Shown here piece after piece: positions 7,042-7,947 of a stretch of DNA of 7,947 nucleotides. Origin of the DNA: Synechococcus sp. MED850 (GTDB lineage Bacteria > Cyanobacteriota > Cyanobacteriia > PCC-6307 > Cyanobiaceae); contig PAEP01000007.1 of NCBI GenBank assembly GCA_002700765.1, positions 40,925 through 48,871 on the forward strand, written 5' to 3'. The first letter of the stretch is position 1; the number at the start of each line of letters is the position of its first letter. The notes under the pieces are model-generated. The model saw only the letters and a list, made by a program, of their open reading frames with translations. It had not been told where the DNA came from and ran no database searches. The position numbers and the translations under genes are program-made.

Positions 7042-7947
7042 TCAGCAGCGGCTGGAGTTGGAGTTGCTGCTCCAACGGCATGTTCCACGTCCAGAGGAAC
7101 TGAAACGGGCCGCAACGCTGCTGAATGATTCTGCGGCGGGGATGACAAGGACGGAATGGGCAGCGATCCCGGCGATCCCACTGACGATCGGTGATGGCCA
7201 TCTGGACATCGCCGTCCCGAGCCATTGGGGTGATCAGGAGCTTGAGGAGCTGTTGACACAACTGAACAGCGTTAGCCCTGAGATCCGAACGCACCCGGCA
7301 CTGCATGGTGATCTGATCGCCGCCCTCGCCCTCGAGCCAGATAACACCCGCGAAACCCAAACTCCCAAGACCCCCGAGCCTGCCGCTCCTTCGTCAAGTC
7401 AAGAGGAGCCGAACAGCCCGTCGGACGAGGAGGCGGCCATCTCCTACCTGGAGGAGTTCAACGCCGAGGGAATTCTCGAGGAAGACCCTGATGAAACAGC
7501 GCAGCTGAACAACGCAACCGATCTGGAGGCAAGCCTTCAGGACGCAGAGGCGTCGCCAGTGGTGACCCTGGTCGATCGGATTCTTCTGCAGGCGATGTCC
7601 GTTGGTGCAAGTGACATCCATGTGGAACCACAACAGAAGGGGCTGAGACTTCGCTACCGCCAGGACGGTGTTCTTCAGCAATACGTGGAGCCGTTGCCGA
7701 AACGGTTGATCCCCGCAGTGACATCGCGATTCAAAATTCTTGCGGATTTGGACATCGCCGAGCGACGCCAGGCCCAGGACGGTCGGATCCGTCGGCGATA
7801 CAAGGACAGGACCATTGATTTTCGCGTCAACACCCTGCCCAGCCGTTACGGAGAGAAGGTGTGTCTGCGTCTGCTGGACAGCAGCGCCACCCAACTCGGC
7901 CTCGACAAATTGATCTCCAGTTCTGACACGCTCGCCCTGGTTCGAGA
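7001..7947 (+). CDS. pilB: PilB/GspE-type assembly ATPase, 5' part (runs off the window)
   Basis: This is the N-terminal part of a type IV pilus or type II secretion hexameric ATPase of the cytoplasmic membrane face; the Walker motifs lie beyond the right edge. Counting from TTG at 7001, 315 codons are present. About 14-110 form an N-terminal domain resembling the GspE/MshE N-terminal region (RLELELLLQRHVPRPEELKR onward). About 111-180 are an acidic, Pro/Ser-rich linker. The ATPase N2 domain follows, with SDIHVEP (204-210), RQAQDGRIR (from about 256) and FRVNTLPSRYGEKVCLRLLD. The start is uncertain: this frame has no ATG or GTG between the TGA at 6938 and the ATG at 7142, which would remove recognisable domain sequence. 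A TTG (7001 or 7058) is possible, or a start at ATG 6934 followed by a +1 shift. The symbol is by family resemblance. Confidence 0.85.
   Translation, partial: MILARPIPSAVTPDQQRLELELLLQRHVPRPEELKRAATLLNDSAAGMTRTEWAAIPAIPLTIGDGHLDIAVPSHWGDQELEELLTQLNSVSPEIRTHPALHGDLIAALALEPDNTRETQTPKTPEPAAPSSSQEEPNSPSDEEAAISYLEEFNAEGILEEDPDETAQLNNATDLEASLQDAEASPVVTLVDRILLQAMSVGASDIHVEPQQKGLRLRYRQDGVLQQYVEPLPKRLIPAVTSRFKILADLDIAERRQAQDGRIRRRYKDRTIDFRVNTLPSRYGEKVCLRLLDSSATQLGLDKLISSSDTLALVR

Noticed and set aside
7394..7894. 166-codon minus-strand ORF antisense to the PilB-type gene
   Set aside because: The plus strand encodes clear PilB motifs (SDIHVEP, RQAQDGR) over this stretch.

Overview
The window looks like a core chromosomal segment of a marine picocyanobacterium (Synechococcus/Cyanobium type). 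The GC content is moderately high, and the Gap2 is a photosynthetic-type glyceraldehyde-3-phosphate dehydrogenase whose cofactor-site residues favour NADP(H). The gene order gap2 / murC-murB-ybaB / rsgA-tusA-dnaJ-grpE matches, from memory, the arrangement in marine Synechococcus and Prochlorococcus genomes. The exact strain cannot be told from the sequence. I see no mobile element, CRISPR array, tRNA or rRNA.

Layout from left to right. Positions 1-103 hold no gene, but there is a strong terminator for gap2 and a second hairpin that may end a convergent gene outside the window. gap2 lies on the minus strand (104-1129). A 173-bp divergent spacer follows; it holds an 8-bp tandem repeat, a short ORF and an orphan Shine-Dalgarno sequence. 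A plus-strand cluster then runs murC (1303-2739), murB (2739-3641) and ybaB/ebfC (3666-4007). It meets, with a 26-bp tail-to-tail overlap, a minus-strand cluster transcribed grpE (6904-6248), dnaJ (6248-5112), tusA-like (5115-4888), rsgA (4884-3982). Divergent from grpE is the 5' part of a PilB/GspE-type secretion or pilus ATPase, which runs off the right edge.

How the genes work together. MurB and MurC catalyse consecutive cytoplasmic steps of peptidoglycan precursor synthesis: UDP-MurNAc formation, then L-Ala addition. GrpE and DnaJ are the nucleotide-exchange factor and J-domain co-chaperone for a DnaK not in this window. RsgA is a 30S-subunit maturation GTPase, and the TusA-like protein is a small sulfur carrier. 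The four minus-strand genes overlap or nearly touch (1-bp overlap, 4-bp overlap, 3-bp gap), so they look like one translationally coupled operon. YbaB is a small nucleoid-associated protein.

I found no new multi-gene system; most of the window is ordinary housekeeping sequence. The points worth checking are: an apparent +1 frame break in the N-terminal coding region of the PilB gene, at a TCC-TGA-T sequence; an inverted repeat that coincides exactly with the ybaB/rsgA overlap; tusA and rsgA lying in one reading frame, separated by a single stop codon; and the crowded spacer upstream of the TTG-initiated murC.
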